Assembly: GCA_028532905.1 (NCBI GenBank)
Contig: JAQQAM010000293.1
Coordinates: forward strand, 1 to 38,563
DNA from: Spirochaetales bacterium
Lineage (GTDB): Bacteria > Spirochaetota > Spirochaetia > DSM-2461
DNA length: 38,563 nt
Direction: 5' to 3'
In this document: piece after piece, positions 15,642 to 23,971 of the stretch
Layout: each line of letters opens with the position of its first letter
Numbering within the stretch: the stretch's first letter is position 1
Translations under genes and position numbers: made by a program
Notes under the pieces: model-generated
What the model was told of the DNA's origin: nothing
The model's input: the letters and a program-made list of their open reading frames with translations, nothing else
Databases searched by the model: none

Positions 15642-17342
15642 ATGAGAAAAACACTGCTGAGCTTTTTTGTCATTCTGGGCGTGATCGGTCTGTTTCTGGA
15701 GCAATACAGAAACACCCCGGGGCTCTGGGGATGGATCGTTATCATCATCGACTATTCTCTGCTCTCCTACCTTCTGGGAGATTTCCTCTGGGGGCTTAAA
15801 ACCAGCCCCGGCCGTCTTCAGTACATAAGACGGAATCTCTTCTCCTTTCTGTTTCTCCTTCTCTATCTGTCCCTGTTTCTTTTCAACCTGTTTCTGGGAC
15901 AAAGAAGCACCGTACTCAGCCGGGACAACAACCTGGTCACCATTATCAGAAACATACTGCTGGTTCTGAAGATCTTCGGCAGATTCAGAAAGGTATCGAC
16001 CTTTGTCCAATCCATCATAACCAAGCCCGCACAGACGGTGGTTTTCAGTTTTATCATGGTCATCCTCATCGGCTCTCTGATTCTGATGATGCCGGTGATG
16101 AGTACCGGACCGGCACTGTCCCCCATAGATGCCCTTTTCACCGTCACATCCGCTGTATGCGTCACAGGACTCATCGTGGTTGATACGGCCACCCGCTTCA
16201 CCCCCCTGGGACAGCTGACCATTCTGCTCCTTATTCAGATAGGCGGACTGGGCATAATGCTGTTGTCCTTCTTTATGGTTTTTCTCTTCAGACAGAAACT
16301 GAGTATGAAGGACAAAAACCTGCTCTCCTATATGCTGAACAGCAAAAACACTCTGACCCTCAAGAAAAGCGTTCTCCGTATCATCGGTCTCACCTTTCTT
16401 ATTGAACTGACTGGCATGGTCTGTCTTCTGCCGGTTTTCAGACAAAGCGGTCTGTCCCCGGGAGCCGCCTCGTTCTACAGTCTGTTTCACTCTGTTTCCG
16501 CATTCTGCAATGCCGGGTTTGCCCTTTTCTCCGACAGTCTGATGTCATTCAATGACAATGTGATGCTGAACATTATCATCACAACCCTGATTATCGCCGG
16601 AGGCATCAGCTTTGCAGTGCTGACGGATATCTATTCCCTTATCTTCAACCGGTTCAAAAAAAGGAAAGTGGACCTGGCGATCAATACGAAAGTGGTTCTC
16701 ATTGTTTCAACCCTGCTTACCCTTTCGGGGACTCTTATCATCTACAAACTGGAACACCGTGAAAATCTCTTCCCGGCTCCCATCTGGAGTCAGTATCTCT
16801 CATCTTATTTCCAGACCGTTACTTTAAGAACAGCCGGATTCAACACCATGCCTTTTGAAAGACTGTCCAGCGGAACCCTGGTGATTATGATGGGACTGAT
16901 GTTTATCGGGGGAGCTTCGGGCAGTACGGCAGGGGGAATAAAGGTGAATACCCTGGGGGTTGTCTGGGCCTATATCCGATCCTTCCGAAAGGGAGAGCAG
17001 GAGATTCTACTCTACAAACACCAGATACCCAAGGATTACATCCTCCAGGCATTCACGGTCATTGCTTTTGCGGTGTTCTCCATTTTTGTCATTGCCTCCC
17101 TGATGATGATATCTGAAGAGGCTCCTCCCTTGAGCATTCTCTTTGAAACGGTATCCGCCTTTGCAACTGTCGGACTGAGCACAGGGATTACAGGAACTCT
17201 CAGTCCCCTGGGAAAGACAGGCATTATCCTTCTGATGTTTCTGGGGAGACTCGGTCCCCTCACATTACTGACGGCTTCATCGGGCAAGGAGAAATCCAGC
17301 CGCATCTCCTACCCCGAAGCATCGTCCATACTTATAGGTTGA
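15642..17342 (+). CDS. ktrB: KtrB/TrkH-family potassium transporter with extra N-terminal membrane domain
   Basis: A 566-residue cation transporter, about 115 residues longer than a usual KtrB. The core from about residue 130 has the four pore repeats with their filter stretches: TSAVCVTGLIV, HSVSAFCNAGFALF, TVTLRTAGFNTM and ETVSAFATVGLSTG. Each carries the conserved Gly that lines the potassium path. The N-terminal part has about four hydrophobic segments (about 5-20, 31-50, 66-85, 99-115). The fourth, IIRNILLVLKIFGRFRK (101-117), bears Arg and Lys like a voltage-sensor S4. ATG 15642 follows AGGGGG. KtrA follows 19 bases later and supplies the nucleotide-binding gating ring. The core assignment is secure; the sensor-like reading of the N-terminus is inference. 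Confidence 0.93.
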   Translation: MRKTLLSFFVILGVIGLFLEQYRNTPGLWGWIVIIIDYSLLSYLLGDFLWGLKTSPGRLQYIRRNLFSFLFLLLYLSLFLFNLFLGQRSTVLSRDNNLVTIIRNILLVLKIFGRFRKVSTFVQSIITKPAQTVVFSFIMVILIGSLILMMPVMSTGPALSPIDALFTVTSAVCVTGLIVVDTATRFTPLGQLTILLLIQIGGLGIMLLSFFMVFLFRQKLSMKDKNLLSYMLNSKNTLTLKKSVLRIIGLTFLIELTGMVCLLPVFRQSGLSPGAASFYSLFHSVSAFCNAGFALFSDSLMSFNDNVMLNIIITTLIIAGGISFAVLTDIYSLIFNRFKKRKVDLAINTKVVLIVSTLLTLSGTLIIYKLEHRENLFPAPIWSQYLSSYFQTVTLRTAGFNTMPFERLSSGTLVIMMGLMFIGGASGSTAGGIKVNTLGVVWAYIRSFRKGEQEILLYKHQIPKDYILQAFTVIAFAVFSIFVIASLMMISEEAPPLSILFETVSAFATVGLSTGITGTLSPLGKTGIILLMFLGRLGPLTLLTASSGKEKSSRISYPEASSILIG

Positions 17343-17361
17343 ACGAAGAGAGGAACTGATC

Positions 17362-18060
17362 ATGGAAAAAACATATGCAGTCATCGGTTTGGGAGTGTTC
17401 GGAAGAAAGGTCTGTGAGGTTCTTACAGCCAAGGGGGCAGATGTGATTGCCCTGGACAATACGGCGGAACAGGTCAACCGGGTAAAAGATATTGTCAGTC
17501 AGGCCATACTGCTGGATTCCACAGATGAGGAAGCTCTGGCAGAAGCCTCTCTGGATTCGGTGGATGCGGCCATTGTGGCCATCGGAGACAATATCGAAGC
17601 CGGAATTCTGACAACCGCCCTTCTGAAACAGTTGGGGATTCAGTATATCATCGCCCGGGCGGTCAACAAGATACACTATCAGGTGCTGAAGAAAATCGGG
17701 GCCGATGAAATCATCAATATTGAAGAAGATCAGGGGATGAGAACGGCTCTGAACCTGATTGCCCCGTCTGTGATGGAGAAGGTGCAGCTGTCCCGGGAAA
17801 TCATCCTGTCCGAACTCTACCTGCCCCAGCCCTATATAGGCAGCTCTGTGAAGGAGATTGATTTCGAGTCGAATTTTAAAATCAGACTGACAGCTCTGCG
17901 TAGAACGTTGAACCAGATGGATGCAGAAGGCCTGGGAGTGCGCAAAGAAGTTCTTCTCTTTCCCGGAGAGGAAGACAAACTGGAAGAAGGGGATATTCTG
18001 ATACTGGTGGGGGAAGAAGGCAATATTGACGCCTTTCAGAAAAGCGGGGTTCAGTCATGA
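17362..18060 (+). CDS. ktrA: KtrA/TrkA-family potassium uptake regulator
   Basis: A 232-residue cytoplasmic RCK protein. The RCK_N Rossmann domain has YAVIGLGVFGRKVCEVL with GxGxxG at about 7-12 and the acidic end of the second strand at IALDN. It continues through the ARAVNKIHYQVLKKIGADE segment usual in KtrA. RCK_C occupies about 145-230, including GSSVKEIDFESNFKIRL and LEEGDILILVGEEG. In Ktr systems an octameric ring of this protein binds ATP, ADP or NAD(H) and often c-di-AMP and gates KtrB. AGAGAGGAACTGATC precedes ATG 17362. The stop overlaps the next gene by ATGA, tying a third protein to the system. Confidence 0.94.
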   Translation: MEKTYAVIGLGVFGRKVCEVLTAKGADVIALDNTAEQVNRVKDIVSQAILLDSTDEEALAEASLDSVDAAIVAIGDNIEAGILTTALLKQLGIQYIIARAVNKIHYQVLKKIGADEIINIEEDQGMRTALNLIAPSVMEKVQLSREIILSELYLPQPYIGSSVKEIDFESNFKIRLTALRRTLNQMDAEGLGVRKEVLLFPGEEDKLEEGDILILVGEEGNIDAFQKSGVQS

Positions 18061-18815
18061 TTGTTGTCAGTGTGAAACGTCTGACTCTGTCCATTGTGCT
18101 GATTGCCCTTTCCTTTCTCCTGTTTCTGGCTGTCAGCATCGACTTGTACAGCGGCACAGCCCTGGCTGAGAGTCTAGAGAAACAGCAGATTCTGTTCTGG
18201 GGCATCGTCACCTTCCTCTTTCAGACAGTTGTATTTTTATCCCTGTTTATTGATCAGAGAAAACTGGTTTCCGACCTGAGAAAGATTGCCAGTTACAAGG
18301 ATCTCAATCATCCCCAGTCTGCGAAGATTCTGGATCAGCTGGGAGAAACAGGAACTCTTATCCACAGCATACTGAATGATTTCAACCGTCTTCTGGAGAT
18401 GAGGCTGAACCGCATCACCGCATTCAACAAGGTGTTGAAAATTGTCTGCGAAGAGTATCCCGAACCCCTCCTGATTACAGACACTCTGGGCAGTGTTCTG
18501 GGGATCAGTGATAAACTCTCAGGAGCCTTAAGTCTTACCATGACCAGCGACACAAAACTGAATGACATCTTTCCCGAAATGAAACTGGCCGAGATTCTGG
18601 GGTCCCTGGAAAAAAGCAGAGAGCCCTGGAAAGACCTGGAGGAAACAGGCCGGATCTGTACTCCTGTTTTTGATACAAGCGGGAACCTGAACCTTTGCAT
18701 CTGGGAGTTCGAGACCAGTCATTTTTCTCAGAAAATAGGCGGCAGTCCGGTCAACACAATATCCCGGCGGACAATCAATTCCTTCAGAGGACTTCTGAAA
18801 AGAAAACCGAAGTAG
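18057..18815 (+). CDS. membrane protein with degenerate PAS-like domain, coupled to KtrA
   Basis: A 252-residue protein I do not recognise as a named family. Two membrane helices are clear (about 10-32 and 44-65). A helical, HAMP-like or coiled-coil stretch (about 70-130) follows, then a region resembling PAS: VCEEYPEPLLITDTLGSVLGISDKLSG and on through IFPEMKLAEILGSLEKSREPWKDLEE. No kinase, GGDEF or other output domain follows; the protein ends in a basic tail (RGLLKRKPK). The start overlaps the ktrA stop by 4 bases, so the products are made together. It may be a membrane sensor or scaffold that influences the Ktr complex. That role is inference from position only. Confidence 0.75.
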   Translation: MIVVSVKRLTLSIVLIALSFLLFLAVSIDLYSGTALAESLEKQQILFWGIVTFLFQTVVFLSLFIDQRKLVSDLRKIASYKDLNHPQSAKILDQLGETGTLIHSILNDFNRLLEMRLNRITAFNKVLKIVCEEYPEPLLITDTLGSVLGISDKLSGALSLTMTSDTKLNDIFPEMKLAEILGSLEKSREPWKDLEETGRICTPVFDTSGNLNLCIWEFETSHFSQKIGGSPVNTISRRTINSFRGLLKRKPK

Positions 18816-18875
18816 AAATGTTCTGAAGTCAAAGGGAATCTTTACACCTGTATGCCCCTTGGCGTCCGATTGGCA

Positions 18876-21095
18876 TCATCCTGACTCTTCCGCCAGACTG
18901 ACAGGAAGCACCAGCTCGACACGGATTCCTTTACCGGGAGAGGAAGAAACACTGATTTTCCCTTTAAGCCGGCGGGTCACCAGATTGTAAACGATAAACA
19001 TTCCCAGCCCGCTGTTCCCCTTATTCCGCCGGGTCGTGTAAAAGGGTTCGAAAATGTTTTTCAGCACCTCTTCATCCATCCCTTTTCCATCATCCTCATA
19101 AGTCAGAATCACCGTCCCGGATTCCGCAGGAGTCACCCGCATTGTAATCTTTCCTTCCGATTCGGGAATCAGACCATGGGTCATGGAGTTCATAACCAGA
19201 TTGGTCAGAACCTGTGTCAGGATTCCCGGGAGACTTTCCAGAACAACATCTTCGGGACAGATGATACCAATTTCCATTTTATTTGTCCGAAAAAGAGGTT
19301 TCATATACAGTTCGATATCTTCCAGCAGAGATTTCAACTGGAACTTACCGACCGAATCGTTCATGTTATTGGATGATATATTTTTAAAATTACTGATCAA
19401 TTCACCGGCCCGTTCCAGATTCTTTAATATGATTTCCGAAGCCTCCTGAACATAATCCATTTGCTCCAGAAAGAATGTCTCTGTCAGTTCCCCCTGAAGC
19501 ATCTTATCTTTCAATGTATCTGCCACAGATTCCAGATGGGATGATGCTGTTATGCCGATTCCCAGGGGAGTGTTTATCTCATGGGCCACTCCGGAGACCA
19601 GTATGCCCATGGAGGAAAATTTTTCATCCTGAATGATCTGATCCTGAGCCGCCTTCAGCTTCTCCTTGAGAGACAGGGAATACAGAACGCTGCCGGTAAG
19701 ATCCCTCAGATCATCCAGGCAGCTGCACCACGCTCCGGTTATAGAAAAGGCAAGGAATCCCAGATGGATTCCTCCGTAATCAACAGATTCAAAAACAGGA
19801 ATAGTCTCATTTATCATAAGAGACTGCAGGTCTTCCAGGTTATACAGGGGATCATCATCCGTACCGATCCGTTGAGCCCCCCTCCACTTCAGGACCTCCC
19901 TGTATTTTCTTCTCTCATGATCTTCGGCAACAAAAAAAGAACAGACATCCAGATTCAGATAAAAGAGCAGCCGGCACAGAGTGTCCACAAGAGACTCTAA
20001 ATCCTCACAGTGGGACAGGAGCATCGATGCATTTCTGAATATGGAATTGGTCCGGCTGGCTTCAACAGCTTCCTTTCTCTTGGCATCAATAACCGAATAG
20101 TCTGAAGAGATCCGATGATAGATCTCCTGTTTCTCTTTCCCGGGAAGGGAGTCAAAATCCTCATCCAACAGGAAGTCAACAGCTTTGGGGCAGCCGCAGG
20201 AGCGGCGGATGATCAGTTCCGGCGGGATATTCATCCCCTGATGAGAAAACTCCTTCCTGTTTCTGAGCATGACCAGAGCCTGTTCTCCCAGCCCGGACCA
20301 GGGGATCGCCGATGTGGAGAGAGGGACCTCTGCGGTCTCTGACTCAGAAATATTGTCATGGGAAATGACTTTCAGATCTCTGGGAACGGCGATTCCTCTC
20401 TTTTTCAGGGAATCGATCACTTCCATAGCCATTCTGTCGTTAAAAATGACCAGAGAATCTATGTCCTTCCCGGGAATCAGTTTTCCGTCTCCAAAGAGGG
20501 TTTCCACCGCTTCATTACCCTGGTGCATGACTCCGGAGATGAGGCTGCCTGTGGAAAAGCTGCCTTTCTGGGAAATCAGTGTATTCTCGTCCGGAATGAT
20601 ATCGTACTCCAGCAGGGCCCTCATAAACCCTTTGTAGCGCTCATTCAATGCAAGAGAACTGGATGCAGAACCAATAAGATAAACCGGCTTCCGGCAGCCG
20701 TGTTCCTCTATCAGGTGTTTAACCGCATCATAGCTTCCCTGTTCATAGGGGACTGTAATTCCGGGACAGGAGGGATAGGACCGCAGCAGAGGCACAACAG
20801 GGCAGTTTATTTCGTTCAGGAGAACCGTTTCAAACCATTTCTCACTGTCCCAGAACTGAAGGGTCACAAGACCGTCGAGCCTGCAGGTTTTCAGGAGTTC
20901 CAGGACTTTCAGACGATTATTGCTGCTCATCTCTTCCCGGCTGTTCAAAGGGCCGGCAGGAAAAAGCAGCAGCTGATCCGATCCGAGAGAGGCTTTGAGT
21001 CCCTTTATGACTTCCATTGCCCGGGAGTCGGTAAAGTCATAAAAAAGAAAACCGTATCGTGCATTTTTATCTGAAGAGTCGGGGCGGCTGTTCAC
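18876..21095 (-). CDS. cytoplasmic histidine kinase with LacI-type ligand-binding domain
   Basis: A 739-residue protein. Residues 13-300 form a LacI/GalR-type periplasmic-binding fold (YGFLFYDFTDSRAMEVIKGL, VYLIGSASSSLALNERYKGF, VIFNDRMAMEVIDSLKKRGI, PPELIIRRSCGC) without the usual N-terminal helix-turn-helix. No signal peptide or membrane helix is seen, so it should sense a cytoplasmic ligand. A GAF-like region (about 340-470) precedes the kinase: phospho-acceptor His 505 (SGVAHEINTPLGIG), N-box TNLVMNSMTHG, and G-boxes YEDDGKGMDEEV and GNSGLGMFIV. No response regulator gene is adjacent. The start is GTG 21095 with AAGG upstream. It is divergent from the acyltransferase-transporter-kinase operon, whose substrate it may sense. 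Confidence 0.9.
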   Translation of the reverse strand: MNSRPDSSDKNARYGFLFYDFTDSRAMEVIKGLKASLGSDQLLLFPAGPLNSREEMSSNNRLKVLELLKTCRLDGLVTLQFWDSEKWFETVLLNEINCPVVPLLRSYPSCPGITVPYEQGSYDAVKHLIEEHGCRKPVYLIGSASSSLALNERYKGFMRALLEYDIIPDENTLISQKGSFSTGSLISGVMHQGNEAVETLFGDGKLIPGKDIDSLVIFNDRMAMEVIDSLKKRGIAVPRDLKVISHDNISESETAEVPLSTSAIPWSGLGEQALVMLRNRKEFSHQGMNIPPELIIRRSCGCPKAVDFLLDEDFDSLPGKEKQEIYHRISSDYSVIDAKRKEAVEASRTNSIFRNASMLLSHCEDLESLVDTLCRLLFYLNLDVCSFFVAEDHERRKYREVLKWRGAQRIGTDDDPLYNLEDLQSLMINETIPVFESVDYGGIHLGFLAFSITGAWCSCLDDLRDLTGSVLYSLSLKEKLKAAQDQIIQDEKFSSMGILVSGVAHEINTPLGIGITASSHLESVADTLKDKMLQGELTETFFLEQMDYVQEASEIILKNLERAGELISNFKNISSNNMNDSVGKFQLKSLLEDIELYMKPLFRTNKMEIGIICPEDVVLESLPGILTQVLTNLVMNSMTHGLIPESEGKITMRVTPAESGTVILTYEDDGKGMDEEVLKNIFEPFYTTRRNKGNSGLGMFIVYNLVTRRLKGKISVSSSPGKGIRVELVLPVSLAEESG

Positions 21096-21205
21096 AATAC
21101 CTTATAACATAACTTGACAGATGTAATCCTGCAAACCATTTTGATGACAGGGAACCGGTGATGTTTTCTACACATTGAAAAAAATGTCTAAAAAAAACAG
21201 CCGCA

Positions 21206-21219
21206 CTATGATATCATAG
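21206..21219. repeat. 14-base perfect palindrome upstream of the acyltransferase operon
   Basis: CTATGATATCATAG is a perfect palindrome in the 154-base divergent region between the LacI-sensor kinase and the acyltransferase gene. It contains TATGAT (21207-21212), a plausible -10 for the plus-strand operon whose TTG start is at 21250, so it could be an operator. No convincing -35 accompanies it. Confidence 0.4.
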
Positions 21220-21249
21220 CCCATCAAAAAGTAAAAAAAGGATTCTATA

Positions 21250-22359
21250 TTGTCGGGATTGTTTTCCAGAATGATCTGGAACCTGGGAGTTCCCATTGTC
21301 AGAAGAAAACTGAATAAGAAGTATACTTATTCTTTTCATGAGGAGAATCCCGAACCGGAAGAAGGATTTCTCCTTCTGGGAAACCATGTCCATCATGCCG
21401 ATGCGTTTCTCATGGCCCTGAATCTGAAACAGCCTGTCAGCTTTATGGCGGACAGAGAAGCCGCCTCTTTTTCCAGCTACATGGGAGGTCTGCTTACCGG
21501 AACAATATTCCGGAGTCTCGGCACTGAGGATATGAAAGCCATCAGAAAAGCCCATACCCTCATAAACCGGGGGCATTCGGTAGGAATTTTCCCCGAAGGG
21601 AGACGCTCCTGGGACGGAAGGGGCCGCTCCGATCTTCACAAAACAGCCAGACTGGCCAAGCTGTTTCATGCGCCCCTGCGTCTTGTCAGGGTGGAAGGAC
21701 TCTACCTGAATCAACCCCGATGGGCCGCACAGGCCCGGCAGGTTCCGGTTGATCTGTATTTCAAAACAATCACTCTGAATGAGCTGGATACCCTGAGTGT
21801 ATCAGAGCTCTCCGAAGTGTTGGCACCCTATCTCCTGCATGATGAAATCAAAGCTGCCGCTGGCCGCAGGGTTGAGGGAGATGCCTTTGCCGAAGGGGTG
21901 GAGAATCTTCTCTGGCTCTGCCCTGCCTGCCATTCCATGGACAGCCTCAAAGGAGAGGGGAACCGCATTGTCTGTCAGAATTGCGGTGCCGGTTCTCTGC
22001 TGAACGGAAATCTGCAGCTCTCCGGTTCTCCCTTTGCTGACTTGGGAGAGTGGAATGAGTGGCAGGGAAACCATAAGTTCGAAAAAAAGGAGATTCTTCT
22101 GTCTTTTGAAGCGGAACTGTCCTCCAAGAGGGAGCCTGCCCTCTCCACCGGCAAAGGAGAACTGATCCTGCAGGACGGAATGCTTCTGTTCCGCATTGAA
22201 AACCGGACTATGAGGTTTCCTCTTCATGAACTGCACTCCTACAATGTTCTGTTCAACAGTCAATTTTACTTTACCTACGGCACAAAGCGGTTCTGTCTCA
22301 GAACTGCTGATAAATCTCTATACAAACTGCTGCAGATCTGTGATGCTCTGCCCCGGTAG
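21250..22359 (+). CDS. PlsC-type acyltransferase with C-terminal zinc ribbon
   Basis: A 369-residue protein. Residues 1-180 are a lysophospholipid acyltransferase domain: the catalytic NHVHHAD (45-51, HX4D form) and the substrate motif FPEGRRSWDG (114-123). In this family it would acylate lysophosphatidic acid or a related acceptor at the membrane. Residues 222-250 hold a treble-clef-like zinc ribbon with CPAC (224-227) and CQNC (242-245), followed by a beta-rich tail of about 110 residues; this extension is not usual for PlsC. The start is TTG 21250 with AAGGA seven bases upstream. It leads an operon with a sugar transporter (13 bases downstream) and a sugar-acid kinase; the relation of a lipid enzyme to these is not obvious. 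Confidence 0.83.
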   Translation: MSGLFSRMIWNLGVPIVRRKLNKKYTYSFHEENPEPEEGFLLLGNHVHHADAFLMALNLKQPVSFMADREAASFSSYMGGLLTGTIFRSLGTEDMKAIRKAHTLINRGHSVGIFPEGRRSWDGRGRSDLHKTARLAKLFHAPLRLVRVEGLYLNQPRWAAQARQVPVDLYFKTITLNELDTLSVSELSEVLAPYLLHDEIKAAAGRRVEGDAFAEGVENLLWLCPACHSMDSLKGEGNRIVCQNCGAGSLLNGNLQLSGSPFADLGEWNEWQGNHKFEKKEILLSFEAELSSKREPALSTGKGELILQDGMLLFRIENRTMRFPLHELHSYNVLFNSQFYFTYGTKRFCLRTADKSLYKLLQICDALPR

Positions 22360-22372
22360 AAGGATAAATAAT

Positions 22373-23956
22373 ATGAAGAACACAGAAAAACAGCTGTCCA
22401 CCTTGAAAAAGGTCGTCTACGGCTCGGGAGAGTTTTTCGGCGGCACCGCAACGGTCATTGTTCTGAGCATTTTCCACAAATTTCTGGTGGAATACGCAGG
22501 ACTCACCCCCTTCCTGGCAGGAGTCGCCGTCTTTGCCGGGCGTTTCTGGGATGCCGTAACCGATCCCCTGATGGGGACCATCAGCGACAAAACCAGAACC
22601 CGCTTTGGAAGGAGACGCCCCTATTTCCTCATATTCTCGGTACCGGCGTCTCTCCTCTTTCTGCTGCTCTGGATACCTGTTGTTTTAAACGGAATGATCT
22701 ACAAAGTCATTTATTACTCAATGGCCTATATGCTTTTTTCCACCTTCTATACCATGCTCAATACTCCCTGGCTGGCTCTGGGACCGGAACTCACCAGCGA
22801 TTACAACGAAAGAACCAATATTGTAACGATCCGCATGGTATTCTCTCTATTGGGATCTCTATTTGCCGGCACAGTACCCAATATTCTGATTCAGAATTTT
22901 CCGGATTCCGGATATCTGATCATGTCGGGGATTCTGGGGCTTATCTACGTGGTCATATGGATGAGTATGTTCTTCTTTATGGAAGAAAAACCCGTTGACA
23001 GCACTCATCAGGAGATGCCTTTTCTGACATCCTTTAAAATGGCAATGAAGAACAAGAGCTTTCAGCGGCTTTTAGGGATGTATGTAGCCATATTCCTGGC
23101 CATCGACTTTGTGGTTGCCAGTCCCCGGTATCTGGCGGAGGAGCTTTTTCAGAGACCCTTTCTGGTGCAGCTGATGATGGGTATTCTCATTTTCGGTATG
23201 CTGGCCGGCCTCCCCCTGTTCACCTTTCTGACGAAAAAGATGGGAAGAAAGCATGCGTTGACGGCCGGAGCCCTGGTCTGGATGGCGATGCTTCTGTTCT
23301 TCTTCATCCTCCCTCGGGATATATCCCTGTTCCTTTTACTCCCCATTATCGCCGTTATGGGAATGGCCATGTCAGCGGCCTTTGTGGTTCCCTGGTCGGC
23401 CCTGCCGGAAACCATTGATGTGGACCGTCTGGTGAACGGACGAAACTCAGAAGGGATTTATGCCGGTATCATGACATTCACCAGGAAGCTCATCTCCTCC
23501 ACAGTGGTTCTTATCATCGGAGCCTCCCTCAGTCTGGCCGGGTATGTCTCCAATATTCCCGACTCTCTGAGAGCGGAAGACAGAGACCGTATTGTTTCCG
23601 TCCTCGGCACGGAGGCAGCGGATCCTGTGGAAGCAGCCTATCCTGATCGATCCGGCGGGGTGTATCCTAAGGATGAAAACCTAAGCAAAAACCAGAACAT
23701 CAATGCCCTCAATGCTCTGAAAAAAGCCGGATACATCACCCAGCCGGAAAATGTTCTGTTTGCCATCCGGGTGAATACGGCAGGTTATCCCATACTTCTT
23801 CTGATTCTGGCCATGATTTTTTCCATTACCTATCCTGTGAGAAAAAGGCATCATGATTTAATGAGACGGAAACTTGAGGGAACAGAAAAAGATCAGCTCA
23901 GTGAAGAGGAAGAAGAGGAACTGAAAGGTTTTCTCAGAAAGGCTTATTTAACATGA
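22373..23956 (+). CDS. GPH-family MFS sugar transporter (MelB-like)
   Basis: A 527-residue transporter of the glycoside-pentoside-hexuronide:cation symporter family. It has about 12 membrane helices. The family stretch GRFWDAVTDPLMGTISDKTRTRFGRRRPY (paraphrased by its key residues D-A-x-x-D-P and the RxGRRRPY loop) lies near 55-85, and GRKHALTAGALVWM near the middle. WSALPETIDVDRLVNGRNSEGIYAG is the usual cytoplasmic loop. A soluble insert of about 80 residues (LRAEDRDRIVSVLG to QPENVLF) separates the last helices and makes the protein longer than MelB. ATG 22373 follows AAGGA; the frame is open further upstream but overlaps the acyltransferase gene. Transcribed with a sugar-acid kinase gene, so it probably imports a sugar acid or its glycoside. 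Confidence 0.88.
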   Translation: MKNTEKQLSTLKKVVYGSGEFFGGTATVIVLSIFHKFLVEYAGLTPFLAGVAVFAGRFWDAVTDPLMGTISDKTRTRFGRRRPYFLIFSVPASLLFLLLWIPVVLNGMIYKVIYYSMAYMLFSTFYTMLNTPWLALGPELTSDYNERTNIVTIRMVFSLLGSLFAGTVPNILIQNFPDSGYLIMSGILGLIYVVIWMSMFFFMEEKPVDSTHQEMPFLTSFKMAMKNKSFQRLLGMYVAIFLAIDFVVASPRYLAEELFQRPFLVQLMMGILIFGMLAGLPLFTFLTKKMGRKHALTAGALVWMAMLLFFFILPRDISLFLLLPIIAVMGMAMSAAFVVPWSALPETIDVDRLVNGRNSEGIYAGIMTFTRKLISSTVVLIIGASLSLAGYVSNIPDSLRAEDRDRIVSVLGTEAADPVEAAYPDRSGGVYPKDENLSKNQNINALNALKKAGYITQPENVLFAIRVNTAGYPILLLILAMIFSITYPVRKRHHDLMRRKLEGTEKDQLSEEEEEELKGFLRKAYLT

Positions 23957-23971
23957 ATCAGGGAGTACAAT

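Noticed and set aside
15582-16490. Minus-strand open frame of 302 codons opposite ktrB
   Set aside because: It is antisense to the strongly conserved membrane core of KtrB and encodes a Gln/Glu/Lys/Asp-rich hydrophilic sequence with no recognisable fold; it is the mirror of hydrophobic codons.
18840-18868. Inverted ATGCC/GGCAT between the PAS-like gene and the LacI-sensor kinase as a terminator
   Set aside because: The loop is 14 bases, the stem 5 bp and no T run follows on either strand.
20358-21074. Plus-strand open frame of 238 codons opposite the LacI-sensor kinase
   Set aside because: The minus strand encodes a complete ligand domain; this frame has no motif.
21114-21119. Perfect TTGACA on the plus strand before the acyltransferase operon
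   Set aside because: No -10-like hexamer is found at 15-19 bases downstream.
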